A stretch of DNA of 64,000 nucleotides from contig CM048554.1 of assembly GCA_026413225.1 (NCBI GenBank), forward strand, positions 92,607,963-92,671,962, given 5' to 3'. Numbering within the stretch: the first letter of the stretch is position 1; the number at the start of each line of letters is the position of its first letter. This DNA comes from Otis tarda. Taxonomy: Eukaryota; Chordata; Aves; Otidiformes; Otididae. Positions 40,476-52,202 of this stretch are shown here, piece after piece. The notes under the pieces are model-generated. The model was not told the DNA's origin and made no database searches. It was given only the letters and a program-made list of their open reading frames with translations. Made by a program: the position numbers and the translations under genes.

Positions 40476-40632
40476 AGAGTCTAAGTATAGGTTGACTTTT
40501 CCATTGTCTTTTTCCATCTTCTTAACTGTATTGTCTAATGGAATGAAATCTGGTGACACAGAAAAACCACTGAGTAAGCCAACCTCCATGAGGACCATAC
40601 CACTTCTGGGAGCTGTGCCAGAACCCAAGTAC
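40476..40632 (-). CDS. CD109: CD109 coding exon (receptor-binding domain)
   Basis: The 157-base exon starts with the G completing a split Arg codon and encodes YLGSGTAPRSGMVLMEVGLL, then SGFSVSPDFIPLDN and VKKMEKDNGKVNLYLDS. 'SGM-LMEV-LLSGF' and 'K--E---GK-NLYLD' are hallmarks of the alpha-macroglobulin receptor-binding domain, which forms the compact C-terminal module. The acceptor is TGAAAAG, with a purine-interrupted tract that is weaker than most. The donor is GTAAGT. The coding match outweighs the weak acceptor. Confidence 0.94.
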
Positions 40633-43600
40633 CTTTTCAAAACACAGAGACAAAGAAACTTTCAGTAGAAATATAATAGTCCACTCTCCAAAGAAACTGT
40701 TTGATCATTAAATCGCAACTATGGAAGCAATAATGCTTGAGAATACTTTAGAAACAAATGGAATAAAATACCAACAAGAAAATTTCTAACAATAAAGAGA
40801 GAATAATTGATTTATCTATTATTCTGCCTGATAATTTCAACCATGTATGCAAAAGCAGATTTAGACTGAGAAAACTATAGTACATAAATCATATGAGAGA
40901 CTACACTGACACCACTAGGATCTTCTGTCAGCATCGGTAAGTGCAGGTTTACATCACAATTATGCAGGAAATATTGCAATTAAACATATATTTCAAAAGA
41001 AGTAATTAAGAAACCACTGTAGGAACTCCTGAACTGAAATATACATATTTCTTCTTATGTATGCATTGTTTTGCTTTTATTCATTTTCGGAGGGTGAGAT
41101 AAAGGTATACACCAAAAAAAAAGTCTCACAAACCTTTCCATATTTCCTTCATAGAGACTGATGGTTCCACTAACAAAGTCATCATCAGATTACTTCTCAG
41201 AAGTCCAGTTTTAAAATGCATAGCCATGTTATTAATCCAGTTTTGGAAAAAGAAGATTTAATAAGTTGAGTTCCTTTTTTTTTCCCCCTAAATAATGCTT
41301 ATTATTACATCTTCTTCCAATATGGGAATCAGATGCCGGACTAAAAAGCTTTGCTCTGTTGAGCAAGCCTTACATACTATGGTGCAAAACAGAACTATCA
41401 AAGTGTATTTATGGTGTTCTGTGCTACAGGTGATACTTAAATGACTTGCAAAAGATTTTATTGTTTTAAATAAAGTAGGTGGCAGAAGAGGTTTTCCTTT
41501 GGCATGGAGGTTAAATTATTATTGTTATAATAGAATAGAGGAGTCTCCACTCCTTATTTTGAAGGCCTGACAGTAGTTGAAAGTAATTGAATAAAACTAT
41601 TTCTTTGTAGAGCTGGATGGTTTAAAAAAAGGGAAGACTTGCTTTCAAAGCAATGCTGTTAAGCCTGGCAGCAGGGCTGATTGAATGCAGATATGACTTT
41701 GAAAGAAATACAGCACAACTGCTGACTTCAGTTGGCTCATGAGATTAGAAACAAATGAAACCATCTGTTGGATTATGTGCTATGCCAAAGTAGCTGCTAT
41801 TGAAAACAAATAACTGAATTGGAACTGGATGTAATTATTTCTGCATAATTACCAATTAAGAGGGGAGGAAAATACCCAAGCTGTCTAGCCAGCCTGGGAT
41901 GTTACAGAAATACCAACAGGTAACCAAACCAGCTTGGTATTGTCAAAAAGTGAATGAGATATAAAAAAAAGTGCAAGAAGAATGATGAGTAAGAGAAAGA
42001 AAGAAGACTTGAAATTTGTACCTGAAGAGAACTGAGAACATTTTTAGTTGAATTTTATGTTTCAGTTCTTCAACAATATGAGATCTGTGTGAGATCCTCT
42101 CATAGACGACACAAAAAGGAGAAAACAATACAAGCTAGTGTAGGCAGAAAGAATAAACAAGAGAGTGAGTAGAACCATCAGCAATCAGTTTCCCATGCCT
42201 GGAAACAGTATACGAGCCACAAGACTGAACAGAGAAGAAACTGGCAGCCCTGGGTATTCGCGTCCCAGACAGTGAGTTAGCTCTTGTAATCAAGAATCAG
42301 TTCAATTTGAATGAGACATTATCTACTCCAGTGTCATAAATGATACTAAGTTGAGATGACCATGGCAAATAACTATCAAGCTGGATGAAAGAAGATGGAA
42401 TATTCTGCAAATTAGAGAAAGAAAAAAAATCACAAAGCTACAGCTTTACAGCTACAGAGGATGACTAGTCTATCAAGCAAAGCAACCAGAGACAAATCTC
42501 AGCCTAAAGAACAGAAACACAGACTTATTAGAACTTAAACCAGTCCACTTTCCATTATAAGAGCTGATGGATCTTAATGTTCCAAATATTCTCCTGGGGC
42601 AGTTTTATAATGCCACTAGATTTTCCCCTATCCTTTGAATACTTTGCAATTAAAACATTACCCTAGAGCCTTCCCAGAGAGATAGAGCCCCTCCTGTCTG
42701 TATTCCTGAGCCAAAGGTCTTAGCTAGAAAAATCAGAATGCTTAAAGGGCTTACATGTCAGGAGTTTGTTCTAGACTTTAGAAAGCTGTTGACACTTTAT
42801 AGAAAACTTTAAAAGAGAGAAAGCCCATTCTATTTCAAGAGGTCTCATGCATTCTAGTGTCCCTGCCCACCATCTGTATCACTAAATTGGTTACCAGAAA
42901 CACATAAAAACAGGGCTCTGGCTTTGTGTCTGCTGGCTATTTCCCAAATTAAATCAATCCTCTCCGTACGGAAAGGATATTAACTATAGCTGATTATTTG
43001 TATGATGGTGTCACCTAGAGGCTCTACCTCCAATCACAGCTCCCTTGTGTTAGGCAGAGCATAAAAATAGTTCTAGGCATACTGTGTTTAAAGTTTAAAT
43101 AAATGACAAAAAGAGGATGTGGAGGAAAGGAATGCAAAAGTAACTATAGTGGATCAGGTGGTACTCTGCAAATCTTGCATTTACGAGGAACCCATTATAA
43201 TGTCACAAGAAGAAAACAGTGTTTCTAGAGGAAGTATTCACAAAGAAAGAGATGAAATCCTAAAATACAAAGAATGCAGTCATCTCAACATCCTTGTAGA
43301 TAATAAAAGACAGAAGACAAAAAACATAAACATATATAGAGAGAAACAATGGGGTTTTCTATGAAATATTCAGTGCTCTTTAACTACAATAAGAAGCGCA
43401 AACTTAAGTAACTGCTGAACAAATAAATGTACAAACACTTCCACATCAAGTAAAAATGAGGCAGCAAAGTAACCAAAGAAACAACTTGGTTTAATGACTG
43501 GTTGACCTAGGAATATGCAATATGACTGTTCAATGTCACCTCTTCTTATCTGATCCAAATTCTAGCGAGGTCACTTCTGGTGGCTGTTCTGTAGTCTCTG

Positions 43601-44473
43601 AGATGACGATTCAGCAGTCTCAGCTCAGTTCTCAGTAGGTGTTTACTGAACAAGAAACATCATCCCAGATGAACCCTCCCTCCCTTATTCATCAGAAACA
43701 ATAGAATTAGATCACCTCTTTCAACTCTAGAATGATGCTTATATTATATTATTTTACCAAATTCAGAACTATAAGGTAAATGAAAGACCACTAAGATACT
43801 TGTGCTAAAAGACAAAACTGAATTTATCATTATGTAAACATGGATTTTCACTCCTGTCAAAATTTTATGAGCAAAGTTTAGTCATAGAGATGACCAAGGA
43901 ATGATTATTTCTATTTCGTGGTGTCTGCAGCACTTCAGAACTTCCTTATCTCTTTTTTTTTTTTTTTTAAAAAAAAAAAAGTATCCACTTCTAAATCAAA
44001 AGCAAAGCATTCTGTTCATGAAAGGTAAAAATAATGGGCAGTTGTCACAGTCTGCTGCTAGAAGTTTGAATGCAGAAGACATTGGTTCAATTTTCAAGCC
44101 TGTCCACAGTTCTCTATAAAGCTAAGAATCACTTGCTCCAAAGAAGCCTTTGAGCTTTTTCTTGTATTTCACACAAACTCTCCCATACATCTCTAACATT
44201 TAGGGTACCACTATCTTTATGCATAAAAATAGTGACCTGCCAGCAACAATTTGGCACAAAACATCTCTCGTTCTGGTTTTTGACTTAGAAACTGCTTCTT
44301 AGTTTAATTACTGCCATTTTCACAAAGTAATTCTTTTATTCTCTTTACTTTTATATTTATATCCCATACATTAGTAAATCCATATAAACAAATGGATAAT
44401 TTAGCTCATTTGAAATAATTTAAAAGCTTTATAGACAAAGACGTGTACGAGATACTTCAATTGAATTACTCAC
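40633..44473 (-). other. CD109 intron (3.84 kb)
   Basis: AT-rich intron. It contains a T16-A12 block at 43953-43980. A plus-strand frame of 81 codons at 43119-43364 has no recognisable domain. A stretch near 42760-42800 faintly resembles LINE reverse-transcriptase sequence but is too degraded to call. Confidence 0.75.
43953..43980. repeat. T16-A12 homopolymer inverted block
   Basis: About sixteen T are followed directly by about twelve A, a perfect self-complementary homopolymer block. It could be a slipped poly(A)/poly(T) remnant of two retroposed tails meeting head to head. It will be error-prone in sequencing and probably length-polymorphic. Confidence 0.85.
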
Positions 44474-44610
44474 CTTGTGCACACATTCAAGGTCAAATGG
44501 TTCTTATCGTCTTTGTCGTCCTTTACATCAACATTCAAGTCAAAGGCTTCTTGTTTTCGAACAGATCTGAGTCTCTGATCAGTGTGTTTTGTGTTGTAAA
44601 TAATGTTGAG
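44474..44610 (-). CDS. CD109: CD109 coding exon carrying the basic (furin-type) segment
   Basis: The 137-base exon encodes LNIIYNTKHTDQRLRSVRKQ, then EAFDLNVDVKDDKDDKNHLT and LNVCT, ending with two bases of a split codon. 'EAFDL-V-VK---DD-NH--LNVCT' matches the start of the CD109 receptor-binding domain closely. Human CD109 has a run of four arginines at the equivalent of RLRSVRKQ, reported to be cut by furin. Here only a minimal R-x-x-R (RSVR) remains. The acceptor is CCACAG and the donor GTGAGTAA. A 7.3 kb intron separates it from the preceding exon. Confidence 0.95.
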
Positions 44611-45644
44611 CTGTGGATTGCAAGTAGAGACATTAGATGACTTACATAAAGCAAATCTGTGTAAAACACTATGTTTTTAACAGTATAACACCAGCGGAGT
44701 GCTCACATGAGACATGATACATGGCCTTGCATCTAACAGTTGCACATATGAGATTCATAGGAATTGTCTGAAAGAAATATCCTTTCTGAACACTTTGCAA
44801 TGCAGCAGAACCAACACAATTAGCAGGACACAACTGAGGTAAACACAAGAGAGCTCTAGGACAACCGGCAGTTTTATCCCTAGCTATTCTCTGCTGGTTT
44901 ATAATGTGTGCAGCTACCTCCTGACAGAGTGAAATGGGATGAATAAATGTAAACTTCAGAGACCGACACCCATTGAATGGGTTAAGCGAAACAGGCTGTA
45001 TATGAATGCAGAGCAAGAGCAAATACATAGCGTGTGTACAGACTTTGCCTTCGGTCTTCATGTCATAGCATTCAAACACGCAAAACAGATGAGGACTAGC
45101 ATGTTACTCCAAGCTCAGAACAACAGCTTTCTTGCAGTTAATCAGTTTCATCATCTGGTTCATCTGTGCAAAGACAAAGCTATAGTCTTCAGTCTGCCTC
45201 GAGGACAGAGCTCTCACCCTTTCTGCTCAACAACCGCCAAGCTCTGCTAAGTGAGTGAAGTAAGGAAGTGTGACAGGATGTCCACTGGAGGACGGTAACA
45301 TTAATACAAAATAAGCTCATCTGTTAGGCACTGTTTGAAAAGTTTTCAATTCTTCTAGTGTAGATGTGTAAAAGATGCTTGAAACAGTGGTAGAAGAGTG
45401 GTAAAGCCAGAAGCCCTTAAAAGAGGTCTAAATAATTAGAAGATAGCCTGATTACCTCAATATCCTATAAAATTAACAATGCCAACAGCCAAAGCAGAAA
45501 TGCTGGAGCTGGAACTGAGCAACTAATGAGTGCTCCTATTTTATCAGCCATAACAGAAAACTATGCAGTAAAAAAAACAGGCTGTACTGCCTGCAGAATT
45601 GAATTTGATAAGGTAAAGAAACAGCTGAATCATTACCTGTAGTG

Positions 45645-46677
45645 TTTCTTTAAAACTGCCTGGGTACCAGATTAGAGGATGACAAATGTGACAGCAATTT
45701 TTAAAAGAGTACTGGGGGTCTAGAGAACTGTGGATATGAAGTAAACTCAGTATCTATACCAGAAAACACAGTCAAAACTACAGTAAAGAGTCAAAATAGT
45801 GGACAAATGAGTAAATATGACATGTTGGGTAATAGGCTGTTGCTATACACCCAGCAGCTGCCTGAATCACATGAAAAAAAACATGGATAACAGAGCTCTG
45901 CACAGTATAAGCTACCTGGGTGTTACATTAGCACGTAGCTGGTTAGGAAGATTATTACCAAAGTTACTGGAACAAATGAAGCTGCCGAGGGACAAAAGGC
46001 TGTTAAAAGACAGGGATAGAGGGTAGGAATGAATGTTCATACATTTAAGCAGTGGAGTCCTGAAGGAATCTGTGGTGGGTGACCACCGTTAAACACACCC
46101 ATACGTGATGTAGAAATCAGGGTGAATCCTGATGTGATAAAGTTTGCTGATTATACTAATTTATTTGAGGTAGCAAAGTCTAGGATTACTGCAAAGAGTT
46201 GCAGAATGAAAAAAATTTTATGTACATAATAATGGGTTTTGAACTGATTACTACCAGATCCATTTGCCATTCAAGAAATGGTAAAATACATGAAAATTCA
46301 GCCATAAACAGGTAAGTTGGAAGAAGAACACAGTAAAGGTCTACAGAATAACAGCCTGCATGGGAAACATGAATAGGAAACAGTTTTTCATGCAATGCAA
46401 GACAGAAGTGTGGAATTCCTTCCCACAAGATGCTGTAGATACTAAACTGTACAAACATTCAAGGGCAAAACAGACAACTTCACGGAATCAAAACTTTCTA
46501 ACCCCAGATGAAGGTCTTGAATAGTACATGGTAAGAGGTGGAAGACAGTCAAGTAATATATTACATGTATTTATCATTTTATACTCTCTCCTGAGCATCC
46601 ACCTCTGGCTGTTGTAGAAAACAGAACACTGGGCTATGCTGAGCTTTGCTCTGACCCAACACAGTCCCTCTTATGCC
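45645..46677 (+). mobile_element. Ancient CR1 LINE copy, reverse-transcriptase part to 3' end
   Basis: Decayed but collinear with old CR1 (CR1-L3-like) LINEs. In order it shows a 'GATGACAAATGTGAC' segment upstream of the palm (45678), an 'ATGATATGTTGGG'-like piece (45818), a 'TTAAAAGACAGGGATAGAGG' piece (46004), and a degraded FADDTKL region read as 'AAAGTTTGCTGATTATACTA' (46140). The 3' end is a 'GACCCAACACAG...CTCTTATG' tail near 46652-46675. There are many indels and stops, and no coding capacity. It is antisense to CD109. The subfamily is judged from memory of consensus patterns and may be off. Confidence 0.75.
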
Positions 46678-46734
46678 TTTTCTCCAAATACAAGGATTAG
46701 GGGAGCAGATTCAAGAGGAGAAAGAGATAGAGCT

Positions 46735-46860
46735 TCTTTATGTAATGCACCATTAGCTGCAGAACTACTTGCTGCAAGAAGCTGTGGTTGTTAAAGGCTT
46801 AAGAATATTTTTAAAGTTACATGTTTATGAACAAACAAAATCTATCAAGGAAATATCTAT
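46735..46860 (+). mobile_element. Possible old CR1 3'-region fragment
   Basis: The piece reading 'ACTACTTGCTGCAAGAAGCT' followed by 'TGTGGTTGTTAAAGGCTTAA' resembles the tail segment of old CR1 elements that precedes the terminal motif. It is short and heavily diverged, so support is weak. It may be a second copy beside the one ending at 46677. Confidence 0.35.
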
Positions 46861-49490
46861 CAAGTCAGAGAAAGCACAAAGAAGTGGATTGAAAAGGCTC
46901 TGTGTTGCAAATTGGTGAGGGGCAAGAGAGTATACCAGTGAGATATCACTTCATTCTTGCCCTGTTCTTGTAGTCTTCATGGGTCATCCTCTCTCTACCA
47001 GCCACTATGGGATACAGGATAATGAACTATATCAGTTGCCCCAGCACATCTGCTCTAGCATACTCAAGGACATATACCAAATAAAAGACACCAAAAATGA
47101 AATTTAACTTAGAGAAAACATTCTAAAGTGCTTCACACTGATTAACACCTGATGCTATTTTGATGGTAACTGCAGCATCCCTGTGCTGTGGCAAAAATGG
47201 GACACCATCTCTGACAGAAGAAAAAAGAATGGGTTGCTGACTCAGCACTTCAGTGTGATGAATCAGAAAGTTCAACTTTCAAAATCCTAGAATGACAAAA
47301 TCAAATACAAGAAATTAATAAAAAATTTACTATCAAAGAATCGTTTACATTATTTGGCAAAACAGTGATTTTCAACAACAGAACAGTAAGTTTGCATGCA
47401 GTTTTACCATACAAACTAATAATCATTATCTGTCATCAAGATAAAACACATGGCAGGGCAGGGTGGGATTATCATCTTTGATTTTGGTAGAAAAAATAAT
47501 CAGAAAGTGGCTCAAATAACTCCCCTTGCAAGACACCAACATGTACTTTTCTTGGCTAAGGAAAATGGAATGAAGAGTGTTTCTGGAAAGCCATCTCTCT
47601 TTCCTTGATATGAAAGTTATGCTCTTTCCTTCAATCTACACACACATGATTCCCATCACCCTGCCCTGCACTGCTGAATTTAGCATGAAGCATGAGTACG
47701 GAGCCAATTCTGTACAAGCGCTCAGGACAACCGTGGTGCAACAGTGAACGTTTATCCCATACAACTGCTTCACAGGAGAAGGCAGCACCAAGGATGAAGC
47801 TAATCTAGAAAGCCTGTCAGTTAAAGGCATGCAGAAAGTTTGGTAAAGACAAGCTGGTGGTGCCTCAACAATCTGTCATCACAGAAACAAAGCTGTTTTA
47901 ACTTTTGCCAGAAAAAGCTAATGAATGGGAATTTACTGCCAATGCAGGATGTCTGAAACCACATACTGAACAGGTCAGTCAGCTAGTATTTGCATGGAAT
48001 CAGTTATCGCTGTTACGGTCTGACTTTCCTTTCCCGATTTCTCATGACAATAAAGGAAAAATCTTTTTCACAACACAGGGTTTAATTAAAGCCTCCTCCT
48101 TCATACACTGTTACTTTCAGGACAAAAGGTTTTTATAGAGAAACAAGCATTAAATCAACAAGATGAGTAACTGCATTTGTTCTTAACCCTTTTAAGAAGC
48201 AGCTCTCAAAGCTAAAGGCAGAACCGGTCCAGTCCTGTCATCCTGCAAAGAGTTCTGGTGAGAGGCCCAAGAAGAGAAAACCAAAAGCTCATCTTCTGCA
48301 AGAGAGAGATCCTTGTAAGAGTATCTAACCCAATCAACTGCATTACATTTCAAAAAATATGAATCATGATGCCCTAATCAATGTCTCTTTCCCTCTCCTT
48401 TGGTCAACTAGCAGCAAAAATATGCTTGATTGAGGGCATGAATGCAATGAAATCATCTCCATTATTTCCCCATCCCTTTTTGACTAGTTAGTATACACTA
48501 AATGTAATGGAGAAATATGTGTGCAATTCATAGTGTTATCTTTTTCAGTACTTTACAGCTGAATGGTCAGTGCTTTTCAGCAAGATGTAACAGGTGATTC
48601 TCAGGTTTCTCCTCACTCCCTGTCCATACATGACCAGGAGATCAAGGAGATCTTGCCCACCTATCCACCTTGCCCATACCCATCCTCCCTGAGCCTGCCA
48701 ACCCTCCCCTCATTGCTAGTCCTGCATTTCAGTGGCATCCTTCTTTGTTCGAGAAGGCACAGGTCACGCCAAATTTTTGAGGTGTTCACACTGGTTCCAG
48801 ACAGAGGTGTTTCTTCCAAGATTTTCAGCAGGCTACCTACAGAAGATCACTTCAACTTCTTTCTCTAAAGAGTGTCTTTCATATACCCTAATTCTACAAT
48901 CATCCCCTCCTTTCCCTTGCAGAATCAGTATGTTAGCACATCCACAGTATGTGCCCACATAATGAAGGGATGACCTAGGAGATTTTGTTGACAGCAGGAC
49001 CACAAAACTACAAGTAAATGTCTGCTTTTGCAATTATACTATCCAAAATAAATACATTTCAAGAGATCCTGCAGGGTCAAGAGTGAATGCACTGCCAACT
49101 CGCACACACAGACAGTGAGATTTCACAAAAAAAAATAAGGTTTTTTTTAATATGAATTCATTCTGTTGGGAAAGCAACCTTTTCCATTAATGGACCGAAT
49201 CTTGTGTTTTGTGATATTTAAATGAGTTACTGTTTTGACATGCTACATTTAGCCAGAAAGTCAAATCCCAGAACAGTAAATCTCACCACTGTACTTTGGC
49301 GGGCCTAAGACAATGAAACTCAGCTGAAGAAATGTGGTCGCAATGTCATATGCTATCTGATTTATTAAATGTGATCCAGATCTAGGTTGTGTCTGGGAAA
49401 AAAAAAGAAATCTCATTCAAATGGCATCAGTCCTCTTTCTTTTAGAATACCAGACCTGCCAAAGGAAGCAGAAGGAAAGGACTGGTCGCA

Positions 49491-49528
49491 TTAAAAAAAA
49501 AAAAAAAAAAAAACAGAAAAAAAAAAAG
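49491..49528. repeat. Poly(A) tract
   Basis: A run of about 22 A, interrupted by CAG, continues with about 12 further A. It may be the tail of a retroposed sequence too old to recognise, or a simple repeat. No flanking duplication was seen. Confidence 0.8.
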
Positions 49529-50745
49529 GGTTTTGGAGAAGCTACTCCAGTGTGTCAAGTGCAGTATTTTGAATCAAGTCATGGCATCTCTGACTCAAAG
49601 CTGCAGGTAAAAACATAACAGCACAGCGACCTAAGTGAAGAAAAGAATTTGTCGAATCTGGGGTTGGTTCCTGAACATCAGTTTTTTGGGAGCACATTAG
49701 CATGTTCATACAAGAAACCAGGAACTTAAACCATGGTGCTATACACCCCCAAGGAGCCCTCAAACCACAGAGTCAAATTTTGGCTATTCTGGGTGAAAGA
49801 GTTCTGCTCAGTCTTCACCAGACATGCTGGTTTGGATGTGAAATTTTCCTGCTGGCAAAAATGTAATTGGAACCAGTATGCTTCCACAAAAGGCATTCAT
49901 TTCAACAAATCAGTGTCTTCTAGCAAGAAACAATTTGCTGAAAAGTTTTTGATCAGCTTGCCTGGCAAATCAGTTGACTTAATATCAGGGAGTATTTCTC
50001 AACAACGATTAAGGTTAAGTAGTGTTAACTGTTCTGGAGCCCACTTTGTTACATTCCACATACACACACACGCTGAAACCACAGCTGTGTGAACGCAGTC
50101 CTGCTGAGATGTTCATTCCTATCTTGGCCTGCAGGTCTGAATCTAAATTACCCTCTGAAACTTTTGAACTTTGCTGTAAACGCCACTTGCACTTCTGGGA
50201 ATTAATAAGCATGGGTCATGATTTATGGCACTGTGGGTTTTGCAGACTGGTGCTGAATGAATGACGTGTATCTAGCTGCTGTTCACTGCCGATAGGCAGC
50301 TGTGAAGGTTTCTTTATAAAGGTCTTTTATCCAAGAGCATATTTACCAATCATCACCATGCTTTTTTGTTTCCCAGATGCATAAGAACACTGAAGTGAAG
50401 GTCAGGTTGGAAGAAACTTGAGATGGAATCTGACCTGGCTTAAAACTTCAAGATTAAACACAGTCTAAGTTCAGTTTTCCCAAGTACAACTAGGAGTCCA
50501 GTAGGAACTCTGTCTGGTTTTGCGATACACTCAGCAATTCTGAGTTTACCTATATACTTCAAATAAAATTAGTATCTCATGCACAGAAACTAATATTTCT
50601 GTATCATCCATAGCTTTTCAAAGGTATTCTCTTTCACCAGTGTGCTTCTAAGCCACTATCATGGACAGAACAGCAGGGAAGAGATACCCATTAGTAGTCA
50701 TATCAAAGCAGATCCAATACTGTCGTCTTCTCATCTGATTATCTC

Positions 50746-50986
50746 TCATAGAATCTTAAGGTTGGAAAAGACCTCCAAGATCATCAAGCCCAACCATCAA
50801 CCTACACCGCCATGCCTACTAAACCACGTCCTGAAGTGCCACATCTACACATTCTTTGAACCCCTCCAGGGATGGTGGCTCCACCACTTCACTGGGCAGC
50901 CTGTTCCAGTGCCTGACCACTCTTTCAGTAAAGAAGTGTTTCTTAATATCCAACCTAAACCTCCCCTGCCGCAACTTGAGGCCATC
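50746..50986 (-). mobile_element. CR1 LINE 3' end (truncated)
   Basis: Read on the plus strand it opens TCATAGAATCTTAAGGTTGG and runs through 'CTCCAGGGATGGTGGCTCCA' and 'AGCCTGTTCCAGTGCCTGAC'. This is the reverse complement of the CR1 3' untranslated end. It is about 240 bases long, 5' truncated as usual, and in the same orientation as CD109. Its sequence differs from the copies at 53170 and 28500, so it belongs to another CR1 subfamily. Confidence 0.92.
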
Positions 50987-51891
50987 ATAGGGTTAGGGAA
51001 AATCTTGGAGAGGGAATTTCTTCAGAACATAACCTCTGTTACGGGTGAAAAGCAAGCAGCTGAAAAGAATAAAAGGGCTATTTACTGTTTCCTAGTTCTA
51101 AATAGAGTATGTGCTTAATTTAGTAAGAGAGTATCCCAGCTTAATTTATTTAAATATTAGTAAAGATGTTTGAATTTATACTACTGAAACACAGTCTTCC
51201 ACAAGACAGGCAGACATGGATCACTATACTTCCTTCCACTCTTTGCCACGCCCCTGCTTTTGGCTGGTGTTAAGCATCTACTACTGTTGGCAGTTTGGAG
51301 GAATCTTTGACTCTGTCTTTCATGCTACTTTAGAACAGTGTAAAAAATGCTGGAGAACCTGACTATAATACTCTTATTTTCAGCTTTTTCACTATTGTTG
51401 TATTCTACTTCATTAAAAGGAAAATAACTCTAATAATTAGCAGTATAATCTTGCTCTGTACTGATCTGTGCCTTACCACAGTTTACCACAGGTTCCCAAT
51501 GAGGCATTTCTGCCTGGTCCACACGCCTTTCTTACTGTGACCTCTGCGCCTGCCAACATACCACTGCAGTCCTTTGTTTTGCAAACGGACACTGCATTTC
51601 TGCAGGAGGACAGGGCTGCTTTGGTATGACTCCGGCCCATGAAAGTGCCTCAAAACTGTCAGTCATTCAGCAGTATTTAAAAGGCCAGGCCATTGGACAT
51701 AAACAATCAAACACATGAATATGTCCATTCATACAATACAAGGTCTACAGCATTTTTCAATTAGTAAAGTGCTTTGGTACTGATACAAGACATTTCAGAA
51801 GATCATTCTCATTAACATGTTTTATAAAGCTTCCAAAATATAACTTGTTTATAGAGATCATATCTTTAGTAAGAATAACTGCATTGCATAC

Positions 51892-51957
51892 CTGAAAGAC
51901 AGCAAATCCTGTTCCCTCTGCTGTCACTGTAACTGCCATTGGTTGTGCAGGAGCAAT
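51892..51957 (-). CDS. CD109: CD109 short coding exon (CUB region)
   Basis: This 66-base, 22-codon exon encodes IAPAQPMAVTVTAEGTGFAV and ends FQ. It sits only 89 bases after the previous exon, one of the shortest introns possible in a vertebrate gene. The pattern 'P--V-I-A-G-GFA--Q' is a family feature at the end of the CUB domain, followed in relatives by a 'LN--YN' strand. That strand starts the next exon found here, at 44610. The acceptor is CTTTCAG and the donor GTATGC. Being short, it relies on its neighbours and on the exact phase for support. Confidence 0.93.
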
Positions 51958-52046
51958 CTGAAAGACAGACAGATGAGTAAAACAGTATTTTAAAAGTACT
52001 TTCAGTCAGTAGACTTTAAAAAACCATTCCTTGCTTTCTACAGTAC

Positions 52047-52202
52047 CTCCTTGGTCTGAAGCAGAAAACGGTTTTGAGTATCAATAGAAAATATTTCTGA
52101 AGTTTCCAAAGAAGGTGCTGTCACTGTTACATCCATTTCCGTTTTGCCTGCAGTAGTGAGAGTGGCGAATAGACTCAAGGCTTGCAGAGCCACCACCGTG
52201 TC
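52047..52202 (-). CDS. CD109: CD109 coding exon (end of thioester domain into CUB region)
   Basis: This in-phase 156-base exon encodes 52 residues: DTVVALQALSLFATL, then MDVTVTAP, and at its end FSIDTQNRFLLQTKE. It begins with the DT that completes the preceding STQ|DT-VAL junction, where the family places it. The following strand-rich stretch belongs to the C-terminal part of the CUB domain. The acceptor is CAACAG and the donor GTACTG. An ATG-initiated frame at 52081-52275 runs through it in the wrong frame and is a shadow. Confidence 0.95.

Larger units (their letters stand above)
44611..51891 (-). other. CD109 intron (7.28 kb) with old CR1 copies
   Basis: The largest CD109 intron in the window. 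It holds an ancient CR1 (45645-46677), a possible second old fragment (about 46735-46860), a CR1 3' end (50746-50986) and an A-rich tract near 49491-49528. The stretch 46900-49480 shows nothing recognisable. Confidence 0.75.

Noticed and set aside
42760..42830. Faint LINE-like stretch in a CD109 intron
   Set aside because: Only a few words resemble CR1 reverse transcriptase; too degraded to distinguish from chance by eye.
43119..43364. 81-codon plus-strand frame inside a CD109 intron
   Set aside because: No recognisable domain, no splice context and AT-rich composition. Best read as chance.
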